Below, one piece after another: positions 25,058 to 32,488 of a DNA stretch of 35,765 nucleotides. The notes under the pieces were generated by a model that was not told the origin of the DNA, did not search any database, and was given only the letters and a program-made list of their open reading frames with translations. How positions within the stretch are numbered: position 1 is the stretch's first letter; each line of letters begins with the position of its first letter. The position numbers and the translations under genes are program-made. Source of the stretch: an uncultured Alistipes sp. (GTDB lineage: Bacteria; Bacteroidota; Bacteroidia; Bacteroidales; Rikenellaceae); contig CALUNG010000020.1 of the NCBI GenBank assembly GCA_944321955.1, positions 1-35,765 of the forward strand. Direction: 5' to 3'.

Positions 25058-25506
25058 TATTGGGGCAACTTCTCTATGAATCCGCGTATCAACGGCAGGC
25101 ACTCCTCGGCCGTGGTGCACTCCCTGCACAACTTCTCGATGGGACACCAGTCGGTCTTGGTGCGGTTTATGATGTGCGGTACCGCAAGCGTGTAGTCCAC
25201 CTTGACACCGTTGCTCTCGAGCAGCTTCAGCGCCGACTGGCTGATGACGTCGGCAAAGAGCTCGCTGACACCGCCCAGTACCATCAGTGCGGCCGCCCCC
25301 TTGCCCACGACCTTGTCGGCAACGAAGGCCCCGTCGAGAAAACTGCGGTCGTTCCCGAGCAGGCGATACAGATCCATTACGCCCCGGTCGCGGAATATGC
25401 CTATGCGGTCGCCGTTGCGGATTATGCACGAACACTTTTCGGTAAACAGCATCTCGATGAGCAGCCGCCGCGACTCTCCGTTCATGAATTTAGCTCCGTG
25501 TGTCAT
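25057..25506 (-). CDS. DUF1893 family protein
   Basis: 149 residues. Visible features are KCSCIIRNGDRIGIFRDRGVMDLYRLL (about 24-50), GAFVADKVVGKGAAALMVLGGV (about 59-80) and a cysteine-rich tail with CPIEKLCRECTTAEEC (about 121-136). This matches my recollection of the DUF1893 family, said to share the cytidine-deaminase-like fold. The usual zinc-binding deaminase motif is not evident, so I do not call it a deaminase. The start at 25506 is supported by an unusually good AAAGGAG Shine-Dalgarno sequence (plus-strand complement near 25514-25520). It lies between the exported reductase and the TonB receptor in the operon. Its function is unknown; the C-terminal cysteines could bind metal. Confidence 0.75.
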   Translation of the reverse strand: MTHGAKFMNGESRRLLIEMLFTEKCSCIIRNGDRIGIFRDRGVMDLYRLLGNDRSFLDGAFVADKVVGKGAAALMVLGGVSELFADVISQSALKLLESNGVKVDYTLAVPHIINRTKTDWCPIEKLCRECTTAEECLPLIRGFIEKLPQ

Positions 25507-25519
25507 AATCAGTCTCCTT

Positions 25520-26929
25520 TCAGAACTCCTTTCCCTGTTTCAGCACCTCGACGAACGAGTCTATGCTCCTCATGCGTCCCGGAATGTCGATACCCTGCGG
25601 GCAGTGCGGTACGCACTGCTTGCAGCCGATGCAGTGGCTGGCCTGTCGCAGCCGCGGAACCGAACGGTCGTATCCCACGAGAAACGCCCGACGTGCCTTG
25701 CGGTAGTTCTCGTCCTGCGACGACGACGGGATGTTGCCCTCGTTGACGCAACGGTTGTAGTGTGCGAATATCGACGGGATGTCGAGTCCGTAGGGACACG
25801 GCATGCAGTACTGGCAGCTGGTGCACGGTATCGTCGGATACTGCAGCATCTTCTGCGCCGTATCCTCGAGCAGCGCAAGCTCCTCGTCGGTGCATGGATC
25901 GAGCGGCGAATATGTCCGCAGATTGTCCTGCAGGTGCTCCATGTATGTCATGCCGCTCAGTACCGTCAGCACGTCGGGGAACGATCCCGCATAGCGGAAT
26001 GCCCACGATGCGATGCTCTCCTCGGGCCGGCGTTGTTTGAGACGTTCCGCCAGATAGTTGTTGAGGCTTGCGAGACGACCGCCCAGCAGCGGCTCCATGA
26101 TTACGGCCGGAATGTTGCGTTTCACAAGCTCTCCGTAGAGATACTCGGCATTGGTATTGCGGGTATTTATCTCCTTGGCATGTTTCCAGTCGACGTAGTT
26201 GAGCTGTATCTGCACGAAGTCCCATTTGATCTCGTTGTGGCGCGAAAGCAGATAGTCGAAAACCTCGATGTCGCCGTGATACGAAAAGCCGAGGTTGCGT
26301 ATGCGTCCGGCTTCGCGTTCGGCCACCAGGAAGTCGAGCATGCCGTTGTCGAGATAGCGGGCGTGAAGTGCCTCCATGCCGCCCATGCCGATGCCGTGAA
26401 GCAGCATGTAGTCGATGTAGTCGGTCTGAAGTTCACTGAACGAGTTGTGATACATGCGCATCGAGGCTTCGCGGCTCCAGGTCTCGGGCGAGAAGTTCGA
26501 CAGTTTGGTGGCTATGTAGTAGCTGTCGCGCGGGTGGCGCTTGAGCGCAATGCCGGTTGCCCGTTCGGATTGTCCCTTGCAGTAGGCCGGCGACGTATCG
26601 AAATAGTTTATGCCGTGGGCCAGTGCATAGTCGACCAGTGCATTGATCGTCTCCTGGTCGAGGTCGTCGCTGCGGTCGCCGCCGGCCTTGCCGAGCGTTG
26701 GCCAGCGCATGCATCCGTATCCCAGCAGCGAAACCTTGTCGCCGCTCTTCGGATTGGTGCGGTATGTCATCCTGTCGGTTGGAATGTCGGCCGAAGCATT
26801 GCGGTCTCCGGTTACGGGATTGTTGCGGTTGCCGCATCCGGTCGCCAGGGCTACGGTCGATGCCGCGGCTCCGAGGCCCAGACGTTTCAGAAACTCCCGA
26901 CGGCTTATATCGTTGTTCTTCTTCTCCAT
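25520..26929 (-). CDS. Tat-exported lipoprotein aldo/keto reductase with [4Fe-4S] motifs
   Basis: 469 residues. The N-terminus carries a twin-arginine signal, SRREFLKRLG (9-18), followed by a hydrophobic stretch and a lipobox ending at Cys32 (ALATGC). The enzyme should therefore be exported folded, with its cofactors, and anchored as a lipoprotein. The catalytic tetrad of aldo/keto reductases is intact: Asp111 and Tyr116 in FDTSPAY, Lys142 in ATKL and His178 in LLHG. The C-terminal part has CTSCQYCMPCP (from about 352) and CIGCKQCVPHCP (from about 436), each able to hold a [4Fe-4S] cluster. NAD(P)H is not available outside the cytoplasm, so electrons most likely come through the Fe-S clusters from the upstream polyferredoxin, 13 nt away. 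The substrate is unknown. Confidence 0.88.
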   Translation of the reverse strand: MEKKNNDISRREFLKRLGLGAAASTVALATGCGNRNNPVTGDRNASADIPTDRMTYRTNPKSGDKVSLLGYGCMRWPTLGKAGGDRSDDLDQETINALVDYALAHGINYFDTSPAYCKGQSERATGIALKRHPRDSYYIATKLSNFSPETWSREASMRMYHNSFSELQTDYIDYMLLHGIGMGGMEALHARYLDNGMLDFLVAEREAGRIRNLGFSYHGDIEVFDYLLSRHNEIKWDFVQIQLNYVDWKHAKEINTRNTNAEYLYGELVKRNIPAVIMEPLLGGRLASLNNYLAERLKQRRPEESIASWAFRYAGSFPDVLTVLSGMTYMEHLQDNLRTYSPLDPCTDEELALLEDTAQKMLQYPTIPCTSCQYCMPCPYGLDIPSIFAHYNRCVNEGNIPSSSQDENYRKARRAFLVGYDRSVPRLRQASHCIGCKQCVPHCPQGIDIPGRMRSIDSFVEVLKQGKEF

Positions 26930-26942
26930 GACATTTGCTTTT

Positions 26943-28478
26943 TCAGACGGTTCTGTGGTTTTCGTGTCCTTCTACGTATATCGCGCTGAACGGGCGGGCC
27001 GGACAGAGGTTCTCGCAGGCTCCGCAACCGATGCACCTCTCGGTGTCGATGGCCGGTATCCTGGGCGACGATTCGTCGTCGGGGTTCGATGCGATCATTT
27101 GTATGGCTCCAGTCGGGCAGTGGCGCGAGCAGTTGCCGCACTCGACTCCGTCGGTCAGCGGTACGCAGTTCTCCCTGATCCATACGGCATGTCCGATCTG
27201 TATCGACGACTTTTCGGCTGCCGTTACCGGCAGTATGGCTCCGGCCGGGCAGACCTCCGAACATTTGGTGCATTCGGGACGGCAGTAGCCGCGTTCATAC
27301 GACATCTCGGGCTGCATGAGTCTCATCAGTTTACCCGATGGACGCAGTACGCCGTTGGGACATACCGATACGCAGAGCTGGCAGCCGGTGCAGTGCGTCG
27401 TCAGATTGCGCAGGCTGAGGGCTCCGGCCGGAACTATCGGAGTGGCACGTTCGGGGATCTTCTTGTCGACGATTACGGCCAGACCGCCGTCTACCTTCTT
27501 CTCCTGAGCCCGCAGGGCCGTGGTCGTGGCGAGCATGGCCGTGAGCGACAGGAGTTTGCGGCGCGATATGTTCGCTCCGCCTTCAGGTGCGCCGTCGGCC
27601 GGTGTCTGGCTGTTGTTGTTCTTCGTTGCGGTAGCCGGTGCGGCGTGTCGGCGTCGCCATGTGTACGATATGGCCGACGTGTGGCACTTCTCGAGGCAAT
27701 CCATGCAGGCGACGCAACGGCTGTAGTCGATGGCGTGGTTTTTGGAGTCTATGCACGAAGCCTTGCAGTTGCGGGCGCAGAGGTTGCAGTTCACGCACTT
27801 AGAGGTGTCGATGACGGGACGGAAGAGCGAGAAACGCGAGAAAAATCCCAGCACCGTCCCGACCGGACATACGGTATTGCACCATGTACGTCCGTTGCGC
27901 CATGCGAGCACGCCCACGACTACAAGCGTTACGACCGCTACGGCAAATGTGGCGGCGCTCCGGATCCATACGTCGGTGGTGTAGAATGCATAGCTGTCGA
28001 GCCGTTCGGCAATATAGGCCAGAGCGTTGTTGCCGAGAGCATATACCGGAGCCAGCAGGTTGGATGCAATACGTCCGAAAGCGCTGTACGGGGCAATGAG
28101 CGTGGCGATGCGGGCTACGATTGTTCCCGATCCGAGAGCCAGAGCAGCAATAAACAGCACCAGCATCGTGTATCGCAGCCACGAGAGGGCCGGCGAATAT
28201 CTGAAACGGTTCTTGCGGTGCTTGCCTCCTGCCCACGAGAAGATGTCCTGCATCACTCCCAACGGGCATATTACCGAGCAGTAGACGCGGCCGAAGAGCA
28301 GTGTCAGTACAATTAGTCCCGCCACTACACCGATGTTCAATGCCAGCAATGCCGGCAGTAGCTGTATTTTGGCCAGCCATCCGAACCATGCGTGCAGCGT
28401 TCCCGTAAAGTCGAGAAACAGGAGCATGACGAGCACGAAGCAGATGGTGGCGAGGGTGATTCTCAGTTTCCTTAGCAT
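26943..28478 (-). CDS. Membrane polyferredoxin, NapH-NapG-like fusion
   Basis: 511 residues from the ATG at 28478; the frame extends upstream but the extension is not protein-like. The NapH-like half has about four or five membrane helices, two cytoplasmic C-x3-CP motifs (Cys67-71, Cys200-204) and two [4Fe-4S] motifs (Cys228/231/234/238 and Cys255/258/261/265). A linker leads to a twin-arginine-like motif ISRRKLLSL (304-312) and a hydrophobic stretch ending ALRAQ. The C-terminal half has four more cysteine clusters (363-373, 399-410, 438-454, 482-492), as in NapG. In nitrate reduction, NapH and NapG carry quinol electrons to the periplasm. No nitrate reductase is here, so the likely acceptor is the exported aldo/keto reductase encoded next. 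First gene of the operon. Confidence 0.85.
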   Translation of the reverse strand: MLRKLRITLATICFVLVMLLFLDFTGTLHAWFGWLAKIQLLPALLALNIGVVAGLIVLTLLFGRVYCSVICPLGVMQDIFSWAGGKHRKNRFRYSPALSWLRYTMLVLFIAALALGSGTIVARIATLIAPYSAFGRIASNLLAPVYALGNNALAYIAERLDSYAFYTTDVWIRSAATFAVAVVTLVVVGVLAWRNGRTWCNTVCPVGTVLGFFSRFSLFRPVIDTSKCVNCNLCARNCKASCIDSKNHAIDYSRCVACMDCLEKCHTSAISYTWRRRHAAPATATKNNNSQTPADGAPEGGANISRRKLLSLTAMLATTTALRAQEKKVDGGLAVIVDKKIPERATPIVPAGALSLRNLTTHCTGCQLCVSVCPNGVLRPSGKLMRLMQPEMSYERGYCRPECTKCSEVCPAGAILPVTAAEKSSIQIGHAVWIRENCVPLTDGVECGNCSRHCPTGAIQMIASNPDDESSPRIPAIDTERCIGCGACENLCPARPFSAIYVEGHENHRTV

Positions 28479-28507
28479 GATATTCCGTATTGCAAAATTC
28501 GACAACG

Positions 28508-28515
28508 CAAATATA
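28508..28515 (-). promoter_or_regulatory. -7 box of the six-gene redox operon
   Basis: TATATTTG on the minus strand is a perfect match to TAnnTTTG, with start expected near 28501 and a ~23-nt leader. No TTTG -33 box is present at 19-21 nt, which fits a promoter that needs an activator such as the divergent AraC protein. Confidence 0.65.
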
Positions 28516-28520
28516 ACGAG

Positions 28521-28555
28521 TTTTCCGGGTTTTCCATTATCCGGACTTTCCGGGT
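28521..28555. promoter_or_regulatory. Direct repeats, candidate AraC operator
   Basis: TTTCCGGGT occurs at 28522-28530 and again at 28547-28555, 25 bp apart, with a partial TTTTCC copy at 28530-28535 and ATCCGGA between. The repeats lie just upstream of the minus-strand -7 box, where an AraC-type activator normally binds. Direct repeats are the usual form of AraC family sites. Confidence 0.5.
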
Positions 28556-28674
28556 AGCATGTACCGTTCTGTTTCCGATGCAAAATTACCAACTCGCTGC
28601 ATGCGTGTCTTTATACGTATGACGGTTTCTCTTACCATAATTACAGATGGTCGTGCCGGCTTGCAAAAAATGGC

Positions 28675-28682
28675 TAAATTTG
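28675..28682 (+). promoter_or_regulatory. -7 box of the AraC regulator gene
   Basis: TAAATTTG is a perfect match to TAnnTTTG, 26 nt before the ATG at 28709, giving a ~20-nt leader. No clear -33 box is visible. Confidence 0.6.
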
Positions 28683-28708
28683 TGGTGGAATCAATAAAAC
28701 GCATAACT

Positions 28709-29605
28709 ATGGATGAGATTTTGAACCTCGATACCGTAAGCAAGTACAACGATCTGTTCGGAGTCGAGACCCTGCACCCGCTTGTCAGTGTCATCGACTT
28801 TTCGAAGTGCGAGGCCGTAGACCCGCGACGCATGCGCGTTGGCTTCTATACCGTTTTCCTCAAGGAGGTGAAGTGCGGTGAGATGCTCTACGGACGCGGC
28901 ACGTACGACTATCAGGATGGTACCATGGTATTTCTCGCTCCGGGGCAATGCTACGGCATAAACGCCACGGGCAAGGTCAAAGGCAAGGGTTGGGCTCTGG
29001 TGTTCCATCCCGATCTGTTGCGCGGTACGCAACTCGGACGCAATATACGTCAATATACATTCTTCTCGTACGAGGTCAACGAGGCGCTGCATCTGTCGGA
29101 GCAGGAGCGCCGGACGATACTCGATTGCATGCACAACATAGACCACGAGCTGCATCACGCCATCGACAAGCACAGCCGTACGCTTATCGTTAACAATATA
29201 GAGATGTTACTGAACTATTGCGTGCGTTTCTACGATCGTCAGTTCATCACCCGCAGCGAGGTTGTCAACCGGGACATACTCTCACGGTTCGAGCGTCTGC
29301 TCGACGACTATATGGATTCGGACAAGCCGCAGACCATCGGCCTGCCCACGGTGCAGTACTGCGCCGGCGAACTGCACCTTTCGCCCAACTATTTCGGAGA
29401 CCTCATAAAGCGCGAGACGGGCCGCACGGCACAGGAACAGATACGCCTGCGGCTGATCGATGCCGCCAAGGAGCGGGTGCTCGACCGCAGCCGCTCGATA
29501 AGCGAGATAGCCTACGATCTGGGATTCAAGTATCCGGCGCACTTTACGCGCCTGTTCAAGAATACGGTGGGGTGTACTCCTGTCGAGTACCGTAATGTCA
29601 ACTGA
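28709..29605 (+). CDS. AraC family transcriptional regulator
   Basis: 298 residues from the ATG at 28709, chosen because a perfect -7 box lies just upstream; a longer in-frame start at 28559 would place that promoter inside the gene. The N-terminal ~160 residues are a cupin-like sensing domain (GTYDYQDGTMVFLAPGQCYGI). The C-terminal domain has two helix-turn-helix motifs: GLPTVQYCAGELHLSPNYFGDLIKRETG (about 212-239) and SISEIAYDLGFKYPAHFTRLFKNTVGCTPVEYR, the standard AraC signature. It is transcribed away from the redox operon across a 230-bp gap that carries repeats suited to AraC binding. It is the probable activator of that operon, responding to an unknown small molecule. Confidence 0.93.
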   Translation: MDEILNLDTVSKYNDLFGVETLHPLVSVIDFSKCEAVDPRRMRVGFYTVFLKEVKCGEMLYGRGTYDYQDGTMVFLAPGQCYGINATGKVKGKGWALVFHPDLLRGTQLGRNIRQYTFFSYEVNEALHLSEQERRTILDCMHNIDHELHHAIDKHSRTLIVNNIEMLLNYCVRFYDRQFITRSEVVNRDILSRFERLLDDYMDSDKPQTIGLPTVQYCAGELHLSPNYFGDLIKRETGRTAQEQIRLRLIDAAKERVLDRSRSISEIAYDLGFKYPAHFTRLFKNTVGCTPVEYRNVN

Positions 29606-29632
29606 CATCTGCAGTGGCGGCCGGCAAATACA

Positions 29633-29669
29633 ATCGGGGAGGGGCGGATCTGTTCCGCCCCTCCCCGAT
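29633..29669. terminator. Bidirectional terminator-like inverted repeat
   Basis: A perfect 16-bp inverted repeat, ATCGGGGAGGGGCGGA at 29633-29648 with its complement at 29654-29669, has a 5-nt loop. It lies between the convergent AraC gene and the LRR gene. There is no long T-run on either side, but the stem is very GC-rich and the position suits termination of both transcripts. Confidence 0.75.
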
Positions 29670-29695
29670 CGTACATGGTGATTCTGTATGTTTTC

Positions 29696-32488
29696 TTAGA
29701 AATCGTATCCTGCGATCTTGGAGGCATAGTCACTCCACCCGCTTGCCGCCTTATAGGCATCTACAGATGCTTGCGGGACATAGATGGCTGCAACTGGAGA
29801 ATTTGAAAACACACTCGCACCAAATGTCGGAGGAGTTGTCGGTTTGCTGTATACATTTGTTAGGTTGCGGCAACTCCAGAATGCTCTCTCTCCAATCGTT
29901 GTAACCCCGTCAGGAATAGTAATACTTGTCAGGCTGCTGCAACGATAGAATGCGTAACTTCCAATCGTTGTAACACTTTCGGGAATTGTAATGTTTGTCA
30001 GGCTGCTGCAATCAGAGAATACGGAATTTCCAATTGTTGTAACCCCGTCAGGGATTGTAATGCTGGTCAGGCTGCTGCAAGAAGAGAATGCTCTCTCTCC
30101 AATCGTTGTAACCCCGTCAGGGATTGTAATGCTGGTCAGCCTCTCGCAATCAGAGAATGCTCCATATCCAATTGTTGTAACTCCGTCAGGAATGGTATAT
30201 TCCGTCAAGCCATATACCTCATACGGCGCGAAAGCTATCAACTTACCATTCATAATCAGACATTTATGATCTGCAGAGGCATATTTACCCGAAAAAGTTC
30301 CAAGCCAGCCACAATCAGAAAATGCACCATCCTCTATCGTTGTAACATTTTCAGGAATCGTAATACTTTTCAGGCCGCAAGCGGAAAAAGCCCCTCTCTT
30401 TATCGTAGTAAGGCTTTCTGGAAATGTTATGTTGGTTAGAACCGCGCAATTATAAAATGCACTACTACCTATTGTTCTAAGGCTATTGGGAAGCGTGATA
30501 GTGTTTAACTCCCAACACATCCAAAATGCACTACTTCCAATATCTGTAACGCCATCTAGTAGCGTAACGTTCACCAGTTTATAGCAAGAAGAGAATGCGT
30601 TATCTCCAATAGCTGTAACACTTCCGGGAATAGTGATACTGGACAGACTGCTGCAACTACTGAAGGTCCACTTGGGAATATTTGTAATACCATCAGGCAA
30701 AGAAATACTTATCAAGTTCGCACAAGACCTGAAAGCCTCCTCTCCAATAGTTGTAACCCCATCAGGAATAATAATACTTTCCAGATTCTCTTTATGTTCA
30801 AATACCCCTGACGGGATCTTTGTTATGGCTCCACTAAATGTAATCTTACCTTGCCCACCTGCATAAATATTTGACACGAAATCAGCACCGAAACTTGGCA
30901 GGTCTTTTGACAGACTGACAACTTCCCCATCCGATGTAGTGTAGTATATGACATTGACCGGATTATCGTTGTTCAGCAGCATTGGGATATACTCCGACGT
31001 CACGTTATTGTTACCGTCCGAAATGAAAAGAGCTGCGCTGGCCGACTGGGTCTCCACGAAGAACTCCTCGCCGAGATTCTCGCCGCTGGCCTTCACCGTG
31101 ATGACGCCATTGGCCGCATCGGCCGTAAAACCGAGTACGGGCATCTCGATGAATTCGACGGAACTGCGCGTCAGCGTATGTACGGCCTTCACGCTTACGG
31201 CCTCCTCCCAGACCTTCTCCAGGTCCGCAACAACATCCTTCGGTGAGATCAGGAAGTCCATCTCGGCAATGCCGTTGTCTTGCCCCTCTATGCGTCGCAC
31301 CTCGATCTTGCCGTCATCGTACTGCGGTACGTACGATACGGACTGTATGCGTTTGAGCAGTGCTGTGATCTCTTCGGCCATGCCGTCGACCTTCTCCTCC
31401 AACTCCGAGAGACGCTCTTCAATCGCGTCGATACGAGCGGTCAGTGTCTGCACCTCGGAGTCGATACGGTTGTTTACGCTCTGGATCTGCTGGGCAATCT
31501 TGGTGTCGATAACACCGTTGTTTGTCTCGATAGCCGATGCAATGGCCTGCTGATATGCTTCTGTGAGCTCGCTTTTGGCCGAAGCGACAGATTCGTTTAC
31601 GGCTGCAATCTCGCTCGTCAGTTTCTCGTCCGCGGCGGCATCACCCGCAGCGATCGCCTCCTGCAACTGTTTCACTTTTGCATTCACGGAGGCAATGTCG
31701 TAGTAATTGGCCAGCTCCTCGTGCACCCAGCTCTTCATCGAGGTTACACAATCTTCGATAGCCGAAGATATGGCCGAAGTATAGGCCGCGGTAATCTCCT
31801 CACGTGCCGTGCCGATCGCTGCCGTATAGGCATCCGTTATCTCCGTTACCTTCGCCTGGATGTCGCTCTCCAGTCCTGCTACGGCGGCTGCGATGTCGGT
31901 TTTGATCTTCTCGTTCAGGCGCGTCTCCATATCGGCGAGGTCCTGATTGATCGTCTCGATTGAGGTGCGGATTGCAGCGATGTCGTCAACCAGGCCGTTG
32001 TACTGCTCCAACGTGGTGAAGGTGGTTGTCACCCAGTCCCGCTGTGCATCGAGATCACCATCCAACGAAGCGATCTTCTGCTCCAGCGACTTGTCGGCAT
32101 CCTGCAGCGACACGATAAGCCCGTTTATGGAGTCGATCTCTCCCTGCACCTCCTGCTTGTAGCTGTTCAGTTGTGCCAGAACATCCGAAATATCCGATTG
32201 AACATCCTGCTCCAAGGCATCGATCTTGTTGTCCAAATCGGCAACGGTTTGCTCGAGGGTACTTACCTTGTCTTGCAGGGTTGAGATATAGTCCTTGATC
32301 TCCGAATCGGTCTGTTGAAGCTGTGGCAACGTATTTTGAATCGACTTGATCTGTTGGTCGACGGTCGGAAGCACCGTATTCTCCAACTTATCGACCCGGT
32401 CGGTCAGTTTGTCGATCCGGTCGTTAATCTTGCTGCACCCCAGGAGCAACAAGCCACAAAGCAACAGGGATGATAGTTTCCGTATCAT
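29696..32488 (-). CDS. Coiled-coil (DUF4988-type) lipoprotein with BspA-type leucine-rich repeats, copy 1
   Basis: 930 residues. The signal peptide ends in lipobox LLGC (Cys18). Residues about 20-400 are long heptad-rich coiled coil, opening SKINDRIDKLTDRVDKLEN as in DUF4988-type proteins. An Ig-like segment follows (about 400-500, SVSYVPQYDDGKIEVRRIEG to TSEYIPM). From about 530 there are roughly a dozen BspA-type LRRs of 23 residues with the pattern LTSITIPDGVTTIGERAF. One non-LRR insert (YASADHKCLIMNGKL) and a C-terminal cap ending YASKIAGYDF complete it. BspA-like proteins are surface adhesins, so a stalked surface-binding role is likely. The gene starts 34 nt after its near-twin and is probably cotranscribed. 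The LRR half is richer in A and T than the stalk. Confidence 0.88.
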   Translation of the reverse strand: MIRKLSSLLLCGLLLLGCSKINDRIDKLTDRVDKLENTVLPTVDQQIKSIQNTLPQLQQTDSEIKDYISTLQDKVSTLEQTVADLDNKIDALEQDVQSDISDVLAQLNSYKQEVQGEIDSINGLIVSLQDADKSLEQKIASLDGDLDAQRDWVTTTFTTLEQYNGLVDDIAAIRTSIETINQDLADMETRLNEKIKTDIAAAVAGLESDIQAKVTEITDAYTAAIGTAREEITAAYTSAISSAIEDCVTSMKSWVHEELANYYDIASVNAKVKQLQEAIAAGDAAADEKLTSEIAAVNESVASAKSELTEAYQQAIASAIETNNGVIDTKIAQQIQSVNNRIDSEVQTLTARIDAIEERLSELEEKVDGMAEEITALLKRIQSVSYVPQYDDGKIEVRRIEGQDNGIAEMDFLISPKDVVADLEKVWEEAVSVKAVHTLTRSSVEFIEMPVLGFTADAANGVITVKASGENLGEEFFVETQSASAALFISDGNNNVTSEYIPMLLNNDNPVNVIYYTTSDGEVVSLSKDLPSFGADFVSNIYAGGQGKITFSGAITKIPSGVFEHKENLESIIIPDGVTTIGEEAFRSCANLISISLPDGITNIPKWTFSSCSSLSSITIPGSVTAIGDNAFSSCYKLVNVTLLDGVTDIGSSAFWMCWELNTITLPNSLRTIGSSAFYNCAVLTNITFPESLTTIKRGAFSACGLKSITIPENVTTIEDGAFSDCGWLGTFSGKYASADHKCLIMNGKLIAFAPYEVYGLTEYTIPDGVTTIGYGAFSDCERLTSITIPDGVTTIGERAFSSCSSLTSITIPDGVTTIGNSVFSDCSSLTNITIPESVTTIGSYAFYRCSSLTSITIPDGVTTIGERAFWSCRNLTNVYSKPTTPPTFGASVFSNSPVAAIYVPQASVDAYKAASGWSDYASKIAGYDF

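Noticed and set aside
25058-25435. N-terminal extension of the TonB receptor
   Set aside because: It overlaps the DUF1893 gene and has no protein-like character; the ATG at 25057 gives a signal peptide and a TAATG overlap.
25202-28316. Long plus-strand open frames opposite the Fe-S reductase and polyferredoxin genes
   Set aside because: They mirror genes with intact catalytic and cysteine motifs; their own translations show nothing protein-like.
26943-28478. Part of a nitrate reductase (Nap) operon
   Set aside because: No NapA, NapB or NapC gene is present; only the electron-transfer fusion resembles NapH and NapG.
29870-30800. Regular 69-bp DNA repeats resembling a CRISPR or satellite array
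   Set aside because: The period is exactly 23 codons and the translation is a BspA-type leucine-rich repeat; no unique spacers are present.
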